DNA of 64,000 nucleotides from Candidatus Scalindua rubra (GTDB lineage: Bacteria > Planctomycetota > Brocadiia > Brocadiales > Scalinduaceae). A program made the position numbers and the translations under genes. The notes below the pieces were generated by a model that saw only the letters and a program-made list of their open reading frames with translations, ran no database searches and was not told where the DNA came from. Positions 16,980 to 25,529 of the stretch are shown here, piece after piece. Where the stretch lies: positions 1 through 64,000 of the forward strand of contig MAYW01000003.1 of NCBI GenBank assembly GCA_001723765.1, in the 5' to 3' direction. Numbering within the stretch: the first letter of the stretch is position 1; each line of letters begins with the position of its first letter.

Positions 16980-17451
16980 ATCATAAATCAACCCTTCGAC
17001 TTTCCCCTACCTCAAGGACGGGGTTTGCTCAGGGTTTGGACATTCGGTTGAGCGTTCGACCGGAGCTCACGTCGAAGGCTCAGTCGAGGCCATACTGAGC
17101 GCTGTCGAAGTATTAAAAATTCTTTTCTTGACATGCACGATGTAGTTCGATATATTAAATGAAGTGCAATATAAGACTGATGTTGGAGCACACAACATCA
17201 GCTCATTTTAATGTATGATGAATTTCAATGTTGCCCTTATGTCATTCCAATGAAAATGGGAATCTAATTGCCTTTATTATGATACTTCTAGATTCCCGCT
17301 TTGCTTCGACAGGCTCAGCATGGTGAGGAGTTCGGCTGAGCCTCACTCGAAGCCTTTATCGAACCATTGCGGGAATGACAGAAAAAGGTTAAGTTGTTTA
17401 GTTTGCGCTACAAAAACAGATCTATTTAAAGAGGCTGGAGTTGGGTATTAC
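16980..17451. repeat. Intergenic repeats of the TCGA-rich/GGGAATGACAG type
   Basis: No gene. It contains a palindrome-rich block (about 16990-17110) with GTTCGACCGGAGCTCACGTCGAAGG and related TCGA words. Then GTCATTCC...GGGAATC (17238-17266) and a CTTCGACAGGCTCAGC...GCGGGAATGACAG segment (17290-17392) resemble the elements at 35540 and 57594. A weak GGAG precedes the next start. Confidence 0.5.
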
Positions 17452-17817
17452 ATGAAAAAGGTATTGATAGTTGGGCATTGCAATGTGGATCATCCTCAAA
17501 TTACCTCATTGATAGAAAATAATTTCTCTGCAGAGGTAACAAGAGTAAAACTGCTGAAGAAGGCGATAGGGTATTTAGAAAAGCAAGATTATGACCTGGT
17601 GATAATTAACCGGATAGGGGCGTTTGATCAGGAAGACGGTATAGAGTTGATAAAGGAAATAAAAAAGGATGGACGTTTCAAACCGTCAGTGATGATGGTA
17701 ACTAACTACAAAGATCAAATGGATAAGGCCATAGAAAGCGGAGCAGTACCGGGATACAGCAAAGAAAAGCTATACGATAAAGAGACTATAGAATTGTTGG
17801 GTGAGTATTTAGGCTAG
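17452..17817 (+). CDS. Degenerate response-regulator receiver domain
   Basis: 121 aa, a stand-alone receiver fold. MKKVLIVGH forms strand 1, YDLVIINR strand 3, VMMVTNYKD strand 4, and GAVPGYSKE strand 5 with the usual Lys. The phospho-acceptor Asp at the end of strand 3 is replaced by Asn53 (IINRIG instead of LLD-x-x-MP), and the acidic pair after strand 1 is missing. It is therefore unlikely to be phosphorylated and may act as a pseudo-receiver. Start ATG 17452; upstream open codons run through repeats and are rejected. No kinase is adjacent apart from the CheA hybrid 1.3 kb away on the other strand. Confidence 0.7.
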   Translation: MKKVLIVGHCNVDHPQITSLIENNFSAEVTRVKLLKKAIGYLEKQDYDLVIINRIGAFDQEDGIELIKEIKKDGRFKPSVMMVTNYKDQMDKAIESGAVPGYSKEKLYDKETIELLGEYLG

Positions 17818-17853
17818 ATACTGCTTGACATAATTCTCTGGTTTTTTTCTTCA

Positions 17854-17940
17854 CCCTGTTAAATATTAACGCTCATGGCAGGTCAATTAACAACTTCATC
17901 AGTTCAATGCATTTCTGTATAATCTTACTATTTAACAGGG
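17854..17940. repeat. Mini-element copy A with CCCTGTTAAATA ends
   Basis: Perfect 12-bp terminal inverted repeats: CCCTGTTAAATA at 17854-17865 and TATTTAACAGGG at 17929-17940. Total 87 bp with no gene. Copies B (23368) and C (58827) share the ends but not the middle. Confidence 0.7.
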
Positions 17941-18043
17941 CAGGACATGGCAACTCTTCAAACTTATTAAAATTCCCCATTCCCAAACCTTTCAAACTTA
18001 TCTATAATTCCTAAATCCCCTAATTCCTGAATTCCTAAATTCC
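17941..18043. repeat. CCTAAATTCCCTAATC simple-repeat tract
   Basis: Many variants of CCTAAATYCCCTAATYCC occur in a row (about 17990-18056). A similar tract sits at 63735-63775 before cbiB. It looks like a low-complexity dispersed repeat rather than coding DNA. Confidence 0.6.
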
Positions 18044-19285
18044 CTAATCCCTAAATTCTTTATTATAGTTCAACGTTTCACCTTCAGACTTGGCAATAAC
18101 GACGGCTCCACAGCTATCACTCCATACGTTAACGGCTGTTCTGAACATGTCAAGTATTCTATCAACGGCTAATATCAAACCGACTCCTTCTAATGGTAAG
18201 CCAACAGCAGTCAAAATTACTGAAATCATTACCAGACCAGCCATTGGGATCCCTGCAGCTCCGATAGAAGCAAGTAAGGCCGTTATTACGACAATAGTCT
18301 GTTGAAAAAACGTCAGCTCTATGCTATATGCCTGAGCAATGAACATAGCAGCAACACATTCATACAGCGCTGTACCGTCCATATTAATAGTTGCTCCAAG
18401 GGGTAAAACAAGGCTGCTTACCTTATTAGAAACTCCGGATTTTTTTTCTACTGCTTCCAATGTTGAGGGCAGGGTAGCAGATGATGATGAAGTTGAAAAT
18501 GCCGTTAGCAATGGGGTTGTCAAAGCTTGAAAGTGGGTAAATGGATTGATTTTCCCAACCAGTTTTAGAATCAATGGAAGCACTATAATGGCATGTATAC
18601 ATAAACCTGCTAATACTGCTACCATGTAAACGCCTAACCTGTTTGCTGTCTTTAACAATGCGGTGGTATCACCTGCCTGCCGTGCTACTACCACTGCAAC
18701 GATTCCAAAGACGCCATAAGGCGTAAACTTTATGATAAAGTGTGTTACATTCATCATCAACTCAAAGCCGGCATTGGTAGCCGTGATGAAGAATTCTTTG
18801 TGTTTTGTTGATATTTTTGTAATAAAAAAACCTAATAAGATTGAGAAAAATATAATAGGCAACATCTTACTCTTTACAAATGCCACAAAGATATTTTCAG
18901 GTATTATATTTTTTAAAGTACTTCCGAATGACTCTTTAGCGGCTGCCAGTTCCTTTACGGGCTCAACAAAACCCAAATCTACACCCACACCGGGTTTCAG
19001 AGCATTTACTATTAGCAAACCCGTAATAATAGCACACAGACTTGTTATCACATAATAAGAGAAAGTCTTTAGTCCGAGTTTGCCCAGTTGGCCTGAACTG
19101 CCGATATTGGCGATACCAGAAGTAATTGACGTAAGCAATAATGGGATAATTAATAACTTGAGTGCACGCATAAATATGTCTCCCATCCAACCAATGTAGC
19201 TCACATAATCTGTCAGATAGAGACCGTATAATGCGCCTAATATTATGGCTAATAATATTTGCCAATGTAATGTAAATTTTTTCAT
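18044..19285 (-). CDS. Dicarboxylate/glutamate:cation symporter (DAACS family)
   Basis: 413 aa from the internal ATG at 19285 (MKKFTLHWQILLAIILG). The 22 codons before it are unlike the family and are rejected. About eight hydrophobic segments are visible. The serine-rich re-entrant loop (LLTAFSTSSSSATLPSTLEA) and the NMDGTALYE substrate/sodium motif are intact, followed by IGAAGIPMAGLVM. It imports C4-dicarboxylates or acidic amino acids with Na+ or H+ across the cytoplasmic membrane. No operon partner; Usp lies upstream in the same orientation. Confidence 0.9.
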   Translation of the reverse strand: MKKFTLHWQILLAIILGALYGLYLTDYVSYIGWMGDIFMRALKLLIIPLLLTSITSGIANIGSSGQLGKLGLKTFSYYVITSLCAIITGLLIVNALKPGVGVDLGFVEPVKELAAAKESFGSTLKNIIPENIFVAFVKSKMLPIIFFSILLGFFITKISTKHKEFFITATNAGFELMMNVTHFIIKFTPYGVFGIVAVVVARQAGDTTALLKTANRLGVYMVAVLAGLCIHAIIVLPLILKLVGKINPFTHFQALTTPLLTAFSTSSSSATLPSTLEAVEKKSGVSNKVSSLVLPLGATINMDGTALYECVAAMFIAQAYSIELTFFQQTIVVITALLASIGAAGIPMAGLVMISVILTAVGLPLEGVGLILAVDRILDMFRTAVNVWSDSCGAVVIAKSEGETLNYNKEFRD

Positions 19286-19460
19286 TAGGTTCAATTCGTA
19301 AATAAGAGTTAAGTTATTACAATTCGAGGCCGGAAATAAATGGTAAAGCAAAAGATAAAATAGAAAAAACCATGCCCCGTAAAGATATTCTACGGGGTAT
19401 GTCCTTCAGGGCAGGCCCACCTGCCATTAGTCGGGCAGGGATATTCGGGTTTTACTGTTT

Positions 19461-20324
19461 TTAATTTTCAGTGATGATGAGAACAGGACAGCTAGAATTA
19501 CGAAATACCCTCTCTATTGTGCTGCCACGAAGGACATCTAGGAAACCTTCACGACCTTGCGTGGTCATGACTATAAGATCTGATGAATGTACATTTTCCT
19601 GCTGTACAATCTTATTTACAATATTACCATGGCACGAAATTGTTTCACATATCCAACCCTTTTTTTTATTTGTCTTTACCTTTGGAACATCACTTTTGCC
19701 TCCAACATATAAAAGGACAAAGGTAACTTTCCTACGCTTGAGCATTTTGGCAAGGCTGGAAGCTGTATCAACTGCGAGTTGAGGGTCGGTAACATAATCA
19801 ATCGGTATGAGAATACGTCTTAATTTGATCCTGCCATTCTTGAATGAAACAAAACCTTGAGTTCCTTGAGGGACAAATAAGATCATTTCGTCTGATTGAC
19901 GACCTATTGATTCAGCAACTGACTTGTGTTGCCATCGAACGGTTCCCTTTCGTTGATGTGTTGCTAATACAATAAGATTGGTAGGTTTCCTTTTTAGATA
20001 ATTTAAAATAAACCGAACTGTATTAGAGTCAGAGACAATTGTCTTTTTAACTTGAAGTCCTAAATCTACAAATTGACTTTTAGTACTTCCTTCAGGTAAT
20101 ACTTTCCATCGTTCAAGAGTTTGGCGGATACTTGGGAAATCGCTCAAGTGGCTTTCGTGTGATTCAGATGTGATATGAAACATATCTAGTTTGGAATTTG
20201 CAGAAAGGGCAAACTTAAGAGCATGTACAAAAGCTATTTCATTGGCCTTCGAAAAATCTGTAGGATGAAAAATAGCATTCATAAATGCATCATTAATTTT
20301 AGAGCGTTTATTCGAAACATTCAT
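19461..20324 (-). CDS. Tandem universal stress protein (UspA) domains
   Basis: 287 aa, two UspA-like halves. The first (residues about 14-150) opens with NAIFHPTDFSKANEIAFVHALKFA. The second opens with RRILIPIDYVTDPQLAVDTA and ends with SSDLIVMTTQGREGFLDVLRGSTIERVFRNSSCPVLII. The second carries the G-x2-G-x9-G-(S/T) ATP-binding loop as GREGFLDVLRGST, and the first half seems to lack it. Cytoplasmic stress-related nucleotide binding is likely. A G+C-rich hairpin of the GCCTGCC family lies just downstream (about 19406-19446). Confidence 0.85.
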   Translation of the reverse strand: MNVSNKRSKINDAFMNAIFHPTDFSKANEIAFVHALKFALSANSKLDMFHITSESHESHLSDFPSIRQTLERWKVLPEGSTKSQFVDLGLQVKKTIVSDSNTVRFILNYLKRKPTNLIVLATHQRKGTVRWQHKSVAESIGRQSDEMILFVPQGTQGFVSFKNGRIKLRRILIPIDYVTDPQLAVDTASSLAKMLKRRKVTFVLLYVGGKSDVPKVKTNKKKGWICETISCHGNIVNKIVQQENVHSSDLIVMTTQGREGFLDVLRGSTIERVFRNSSCPVLIITEN

Positions 20325-20371
20325 CTTTTTTAAGGATAAATAGAATGTTATTTTTGTGAATAAGATACTTA

Positions 20372-21157
20372 TTAGATACTATGTTCTAACAAGATTTTTT
20401 CGATTGCCTGGCGAATAGCAGTATCTGTATTTGACGTAATATGATTATTTATGGTAGTTGTTGGATAAGTATCAATGCCGCGTTCTTTCGCATGCTCTTG
20501 GTCTTTTACGATCTGAGCATCAATATTGATCTCATCGGCATATGCCCGAATCTGTTCTGTGTCCATATCATGTTGGGCAGCAAGCTTAATGAGCGTATCC
20601 CAATCCCATGGTCCATTATGATCGATCAGGGCCTCCTGAATTTTGCAGAAATTCCCACTCAGACGTGCATACTCGGCGAGTTTGATGGCGCGGCGAGCCT
20701 CTGCTGTTAACCCCGGCGTTCGCAGAACAACCCTGTTCTGATGAAGCTCATCAGAAACAGTCTTAACCAGTTTCCACACTTTAGATATATTTGCATTCGT
20801 GTAGTCTGCAAAGACATCGATGAGAATCGGGCTGTTGAGGTTCAGAACAATTTCACGGGCTTTTTTACCGGCCTTTAGGCTTTCCAATACATAGGTGATT
20901 TCGGCTTTACCAGCACTGCATCCAAAACATGCAGGGATTTTGGAACTGCCCGGTAGATAGTTGTTGCATTGGCATGAGCAACGGCGATTAGCGAGGATTT
21001 CATTGGCTATTTCAATGATTTCTTTTTGAGCGGTTTTGGTTGTTTCAGCCTCACATTTTTGAGAAATGGATTGTGGAACCAACACCACCACGAGTATAAA
21101 AGCTATGATTATTAAACAATAAAGATTTGACCTGTCATCCACATTTACCCTTTTCAT
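20372..21157 (-). CDS. Membrane-anchored DsbA-like fold without CxxC, Cys-rich N-terminus
   Basis: 261 aa. One N-terminal transmembrane helix (LIIIAFILVVVLV, 14-26) is followed by a Cys cluster: C60, C62, C64, C77 and C80 in RRCSCQC ... PACFGC. From about residue 108 the DsbA-type thioredoxin fold appears (SPILIDVFADYTNANISK). The catalytic CPYC position is occupied by TNAN, so it cannot be a disulfide oxidase by the usual chemistry. The cis-Pro loop is kept in GIDTYPTTTINN. ATGA overlap with the small membrane gene upstream places it in the broken cbb3-oxidase operon. It may have been a metallochaperone or cytochrome-c maturation factor. Confidence 0.7.
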   Translation of the reverse strand: MKRVNVDDRSNLYCLIIIAFILVVVLVPQSISQKCEAETTKTAQKEIIEIANEILANRRCSCQCNNYLPGSSKIPACFGCSAGKAEITYVLESLKAGKKAREIVLNLNSPILIDVFADYTNANISKVWKLVKTVSDELHQNRVVLRTPGLTAEARRAIKLAEYARLSGNFCKIQEALIDHNGPWDWDTLIKLAAQHDMDTEQIRAYADEINIDAQIVKDQEHAKERGIDTYPTTTINNHITSNTDTAIRQAIEKILLEHSI

Positions 21158-21270
21158 CCTTTAAGTCCCCTAATTATATAAATAATCATCCAGACAGAAA
21201 ATGCAACCCATAACAATATCAACCACCAAGGCGTCTTTCCGTGACCAGTATAATGTTTCTCCTCATCCAT
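21154..21270 (-). CDS. 38-aa single-helix membrane protein (CcoQ-like)
   Basis: The frame MDEEKHYTGHGKTPWW then one hydrophobic helix (LILLWVAFSVWMIIYII) and RGLKG. The start overlaps the previous gene by eight bases, and the TGA overlaps the ATG of the DsbA-like gene. Tight coupling on both sides supports reality. Size and topology resemble CcoQ/FixQ-type subunits, but the sequence is too short for a firm call. Confidence 0.6.
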   Translation of the reverse strand: MDEEKHYTGHGKTPWWLILLWVAFSVWMIIYIIRGLKG

Positions 21271-21469
21271 CTTGAGCCTCATTTTGTTTCTCTTCAAGTT
21301 CTAACATTTTAAACTTTGGGGCTTCAACATCCCTGTACTGCCCCCTTATCCATGACCGTAGGAAAAGGGCAAAGAAACCTAGCATACCAGCTCCCATTAC
21401 AGAAAGGATAAAGTAAATGCTTTGCTGTATACCTGTCTCGCAAAAAATGCAGAGAATTATCATTTCCAT
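21263..21469 (-). CDS. 68-aa small membrane protein of the relic oxidase operon
   Basis: 68 aa, a hydrophobic N-terminal half (IYFILSVMGAGMLGFFALFL) and a charged C-terminal tail (DVEAPKFKMLELEEK). It overlaps the end of the relic ccoO by one base and the next small gene by eight. It resembles the short single-span proteins that accompany cbb3-type oxidases (CcoS/CcoQ type), with no diagnostic motif. Confidence 0.55.
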   Translation of the reverse strand: MEMIILCIFCETGIQQSIYFILSVMGAGMLGFFALFLRSWIRGQYRDVEAPKFKMLELEEKQNEAQDG

Positions 21470-21946
21470 TATCTAATCCCTTTCCCTGAGAATGCCTTCA
21501 CGTAATACACTAATGCCCATCGCTCTGTCTCTGAAAGCAACCCCCATGGTGGCATCATTGTCCCTGGAACACCACTGGATATTATACGGAATATTTCTTC
21601 GAGCCTACCTCCATACTTCCACTCCAGGTCTGTAAAATCAGAAGGAAGAGGACTTACTTGTTTCGCCATACCTTTTCCATCACCGTGTTCACCGTGACAC
21701 AACATGCAATTCTCCTCGTAAAGTTCGCTCTCGTTTGTTATCGGTCTAACAAATTGAGAGTGACAGTGCCAGCATCCTCCCTAATGTAGATATTCCGTCC
21801 CCGCCTCTCTATATCGGTGTAACTACCTACGCCAGAAGCAGGCCTTAACCCCCATAGAGTAGTCCATGGGCCAATGCCCATTAATATATATGCAAAGAAG
21901 AACAAACCTACACCCGCTATGAAAAGATTTTATCAAATCTCTCCAT
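21469..21946 (-). pseudogene. ccoO: Broken ccoO-like dihaem cytochrome c
   Basis: The start MERFDKIF (ATG 21946) loses frame at a T-run near 21925, then resumes as AGVGLFFFAYILMGIGPW and SYTDIERRGRNIYIRE. A second one-base loss at 21772-21779 separates it from GCWHCHSQFVRP, the CcoO haem motif. The frame then stays open through ENCMLCHGEHGDGKG to MMPPWGLLSETERWALVYYVKAF, a class I cytochrome c domain like CcoP. It is thus a fusion of the CcoO anchor with a second haem domain, with two frameshifts. Confidence 0.75.
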
Positions 21947-22986
21947 TTAAGCAACCACCTTTCAAACCCTCCTCCTTTAAGGTAAGGTAGCTGGGAGGCT
22001 ATGGCATTCTGCATAAGGTCATATACAAAGACAACCTGCCCAATTATTACAAGAGCCCCACCAAAACTTCTCGCTACCCAGTATGGCTTTGAAACCCTTA
22101 CAACATCCATAAAGATAGTACCCGCAAGCCAGAGATACCCCTGAACAAGTCCTGCTGCGGTTAGAGAACTCGTGTAAATTAACGTACCCGCAAAGGTAAG
22201 CCAGAAGTGCCATTCAGCAAGGTTTCGGGTATATACAGTCCTGTTGCTCATCCTCGGCAAGACGTAATAAAGCGCTGCAATCATCCAGAAGCTAAAGGTG
22301 CCAAGAAAGGCTATATGCGCATGTCCCACAACCCAATCGCTAAAGTGTATAACCTTTTGCAAGCTAAAAAGCGACTGAAAAGGCCCCTGAAAACAGGTAA
22401 TCATATAGTAAATGATGCCAATTGCCAAAAAACGCCGGAAAAACGTTACCAATGAAATAATTTAAGGCCGTCCATACGAGGGCAGCTATTATGTACCACA
22501 GACTGACATATAGCTGTTTCTCCTCACTCTTTAATATTGTAAGAAAGACATTAAAAACGTTAATATCAGTGTGGCGAAAACAAAAAAATCAACTATTAAG
22601 GGAAGTTCTGCGTACTCAAGTCCCTATACATAACCTTTGAGTAAAAATATTACACCAATCACAAAACTCACATTCCATACACAGAATGAAATCCAGCCAA
22701 GCCTTTCGCTATAAATAGGCCTGTTAGTAAGTCTCGGCACAATGTACATGAGGATGCCAAAGAAGGCTGTGGCAAGCCAGCCGAAGATGACACCGTTAGT
22801 ATGGACAAACCTCAGCCTGCCATAAGTCAAAAAGGGGGTTTTTCCAAGGAAATCAGGATATATGAGCTTTAAGGAAATTACAAACCCAACAAATATTGGT
22901 ATAAGAAACCAGAGCATTGATGAATAGAGAAATGCCTTTACGAAACGTGAGTTAACATTCCCAACAGTAGTATTCATTGCGCACAA
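21947..22986 (-). pseudogene. ccoN: Decayed ccoN: cbb3-type oxidase catalytic subunit
   Basis: N-terminal part (FVHTNGVIFGWLATAFFG with a haem-b His) is followed by TAG at 22624-22626 where Gln would fit (GYV-stop-GLEYAELPLIVDFF). A frameshift near 22560 leads to KSEEKQLYVSLWYIIAALVW and NYFIGNVFP. Next the centre of the protein is missing: the YGHN and HH segments that bind CuB are absent, and sequence jumps to RRFLAIGIIYYMITCFQGPFQSL (about 22440) and DWVVGHAHIAFLGTFSFW, which keeps two haem His. At least four lesions, one a large deletion, make an active oxidase impossible. Confidence 0.85.
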
Positions 22987-23025
22987 TTATATTGTTTATA
23001 TAAACACAGTCAACTTACTTTTTCC

Positions 23026-23130
23026 CAACCTGGCCGAGCCAGAACCAAAAAGGGATAACTTTCTGACAAAGCTGAGCTTAGCTTAGTCAGCTTTGGCTTA
23101 GCTCACGTATGCTCTGACTCGGCCAGGTTG
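23026..23130. repeat. 105-bp element with 13-bp perfect inverted ends
   Basis: CAACCTGGCCGAG (23026-23038) faces CTCGGCCAGGTTG (23118-23130). The middle holds GCTGAGCTTAGCTTAGTCAGC, a further imperfect palindrome. No gene. It would fold into a long stem as RNA or extruded DNA. Confidence 0.65.
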
Positions 23131-23598
23131 TCAAATGAAAACCTACGGTTTTCAAACTTTCCCTTAAGGTATAAGAATATCTAAATTATAAAGCTGCTTG
23201 CTTTTGACTCAACCGGTCACCGACTCGTAGAGTCTATGACTCAGAGAGTTGTTACTTTTAAAAAAACTTCTTATAAAGATCAAAGATACCTATCCATACT
23301 CCGTAGCACTGCGAAGGACGTGCAAATATTATCCTACGAAGCTGGGACGTATCGTAGTTGCTACTGGCCCTGTTAGATAGAGAAGCTGATATTATATTAA
23401 AGGTCTATGCACTTTATCTAACAGGGCTGGTCTAAAACTTAAAGAACTATTTATTATTCCACAGCTTTGTTCCCCATTTTCATGAGGACAAGCATTAAAC
23501 ATTAATGGGTGAGTGGTGCATAATTGTTTGAGAACTATTCTGCAACTTAAAAAAAGGTTTTACAGGATAATAGTAGAAAATATATAATAATAAGGGAA
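23131..23598. repeat. Intergenic region with mini-element copy B (23368-23426)
   Basis: No gene. CCCTGTTAGATA (23368-23379) faces TATCTAACAGGG (23415-23426) in perfect 12-bp symmetry. The element is 59 bp, the shortest of the three copies. Around 23195-23245 there is a GACTCAACCGGTCACCGACTCG motif. An AAGGG ribosome-like site precedes the HAD gene. Confidence 0.65.
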
Positions 23599-24327
23599 AT
23601 GGAAGATATGTCTAAGATTAAGGCTGTATTATTCGACCTCGGGAATACATTGTTCAAACTGGGAAAACAAGAGGATTGGGATTGGGTTGGCATTCACAAA
23701 GAAGGCATGGAAAAGGTTGGTTTTAATATAGACGTGGACAGGCTTAGACAGGCTATTTTAAATATACCTGAAGAGACGTTAACTAAAAAAAAGGTACTGT
23801 ATGGAGAAATTTATCGTTTTCACAAGGAAATAATAAAATACATACTGGAAAGTTTGGGTTACAAAGATTTAACCGATCATAAACTACACCTGGCAACAAT
23901 GAGCGCCAGACAGGTAATAATAAATGTACAATCATTGAGTGATGATGCCTTACCGTGTTTGGAAAAGCTAACTCAAAAGGGGATGATGGTTGGCGTAATC
24001 ACAAACGCAGAAGGGCAGACCGCAATTAACTCCGAAAGAATGGGCCTTGCACGATATATTGATTTTATAATTGATTCTGCGCATGTCGGTGTGCGAAAAC
24101 CGGATGAGATGATATTTAAAATAGCCATAAATACACTTCAACGCAATTGTGAAAACCCTTTACAGCCGGGTGAGATTATGTACGTGGGGAATGAATTAGA
24201 AGAAGACGCTCTGGCGGCAAAGGCCGTAGGATTGACGGGGGTATGGCTCAATCGTGATGATAAAAGAGTCGATCCACGTGTACCAACCATCCATTCACTT
24301 CATGATTTGGAGAAATTGATATTGTAA
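23599..24327 (+). CDS. HAD-superfamily hydrolase (phosphatase)
   Basis: 242 aa. Motif I VLFDLGNTLF has the first Asp (residue about 12), with Gly-Asn where many HADs have a second Asp. The cap region is helical. Motif II is VITNAEG, motif III is in GVRKPDEMIFK (Lys), and motif IV is MYVGNELEEDALAAKAVG. A small-molecule phosphatase or haloacid-dehalogenase-like enzyme is likely; substrate unknown. The Asn for the second Asp leaves phosphatase activity uncertain. It stands alone. Confidence 0.8.
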   Translation: MEDMSKIKAVLFDLGNTLFKLGKQEDWDWVGIHKEGMEKVGFNIDVDRLRQAILNIPEETLTKKKVLYGEIYRFHKEIIKYILESLGYKDLTDHKLHLATMSARQVIINVQSLSDDALPCLEKLTQKGMMVGVITNAEGQTAINSERMGLARYIDFIIDSAHVGVRKPDEMIFKIAINTLQRNCENPLQPGEIMYVGNELEEDALAAKAVGLTGVWLNRDDKRVDPRVPTIHSLHDLEKLIL

Positions 24328-24423
24328 AATGATGACTCTTTTCCCAATATTTCCCTCCTGTAACCTGATCGAAGATCACTCGCTGATAGTATATCAGGCA
24401 TAAACAGGCTTGATGAGATTGAA

Positions 24424-24831
24424 TTATTTGCTATCCTTTTCTTTACGGAATCCGACACGGCTTTTTGGCTTTTCTGGTGGTGTCATTAATCGACGGATTG
24501 CATCAAAAACCACCTTGAATTGAGCATCATATTTCTTTTCAAGAGCAGCAAGTTTACGTGCCAATTCTGCATTGGAGGCAAGCATTTGGCGAAGCCTAAC
24601 AAACGCTCGTACAACCTCAATACTTGCTCTAACTGCAATTGGGCTATTCAAAACAGTAGCAAGCATAATTGCTCCGTGTTCAGTAAAGGCATAAGGTGTA
24701 TTAGGCGAAAACTTAAGACGTTTGAGGTGGTCGCAATTTGCGACTACCTCTGCTTTTTCATTTGCAGTTAATTGGAACATAAAGTCTTCAGGGAAGAGGA
24801 ACAAAAGCACAAAAGGGGTCAGGTCTTTCAT
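24424..24831 (-). pseudogene. N-terminally truncated ORF6N/KilA-N-type DNA-binding protein
   Basis: 135 codons. From FPEDFMFQLT through PNTPYAFTEHGAIMLATVLNS and ASIEVVRAFVRLRQMLAS it matches ORF6N proteins, which are phage and mobile-element regulators. The normal beginning is missing, replaced by MKDLTPFVLLFL, which is derived from a GGGGTCAGGTC word also seen at 25640. It continues with a coiled-coil tail and RVGFRKEKDSK. Probably not functional, though an N-truncated product is possible. Confidence 0.65.
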
Positions 24832-25055
24832 TATTACTTTTTAACATTTCACCTCAACTCGCTTGATAGTACGGTTTATGGTAACATAGTGAAGGTCCAA
24901 ATATTCCTCACTTCACTAAAGGACATCAGATCAAGGAACTGGAACTTGTAATAAGTGAGTAAACCGCCACAAATTAGCGGGCAAAAATTATGTTAAATCA
25001 TCGAGCATGAAACAGAGACAGGAATATAGAAGCAAGAATCTATTGCTTTTTAAGT

Positions 25056-25299
25056 CTATTTGTCTTTAAAATTTCGAAATTGATCTACTGTCAAACCTGC
25101 ATCATTTAAAATAGCCTTTAAAGTTTTGCGTTTTATTATCTTGCCTGAATATGTATCAGCACATTGGTTCTTCGTTTATCGCTGGCTCTTTTATAAATAG
25201 CGTGGCTTCTTCCGGACTGGCGGTTGAATTGGAACCCGATAGATTCTAAAATTTTACAACTTCCTTAGAAGTAACTGCCGGAAATCTTTTGGAAGTCAT
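25056..25299 (-). pseudogene. hicA: hicA toxin with two one-base deletions
   Basis: The minus strand starts MTSKRFPAVTSKEVVKF, overlapping hicB by four bases. It loses frame in an A-run near 25250. It resumes as ILESIGFQFNRQSGRSHAIYKR and NVLIH, shifts again near 25150, and resumes as SGKIIKRKTLKAILNDAGLTV and DQFRNFKDK. These are the HicA dsRBD-like toxin features, including GRSHAIY with its catalytic His region. The length of 244 equals 82 codons minus two bases. The toxin is dead unless these are sequencing errors. Confidence 0.8.
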
Positions 25300-25529
25300 A
25301 CTGCTACCTTCAATGAGGTTACAGTAAATTCGTCATCCGGGATATCCTCTCCATTCTTTAAATAGTCTTCTATAAAGGTGTTTATGGCTTTTCTCATTTC
25401 AGATATAGTTTCTTCGTATGTTTCTCCCTCGACATGACAACCCTGAAAGGCAGGACACTGAGCAAAGTATCCACCCTCTTCGCATGGTTCAACAATAACA
25501 GCAAACTTATATGTTTGTTTTCCGCTCAT
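25296..25529 (-). CDS. hicB: HicB-family antitoxin
   Basis: 77 aa from ATG 25529 (MSGKQTYKFAV), with AAGGAGG at a good distance; a GTG three codons earlier lies within the ribosome site. Residues FAVIVEPCEEGGYFAQCPAFQGCHVEGETYEE-TISEM match the HicB partial RNase H fold. Normally it neutralises HicA and represses its own operon. It stays intact while hicA beside it is broken. It is not seen to carry a separate DNA-binding domain. Confidence 0.9.
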   Translation of the reverse strand: MSGKQTYKFAVIVEPCEEGGYFAQCPAFQGCHVEGETYEETISEMRKAINTFIEDYLKNGEDIPDDEFTVTSLKVAV

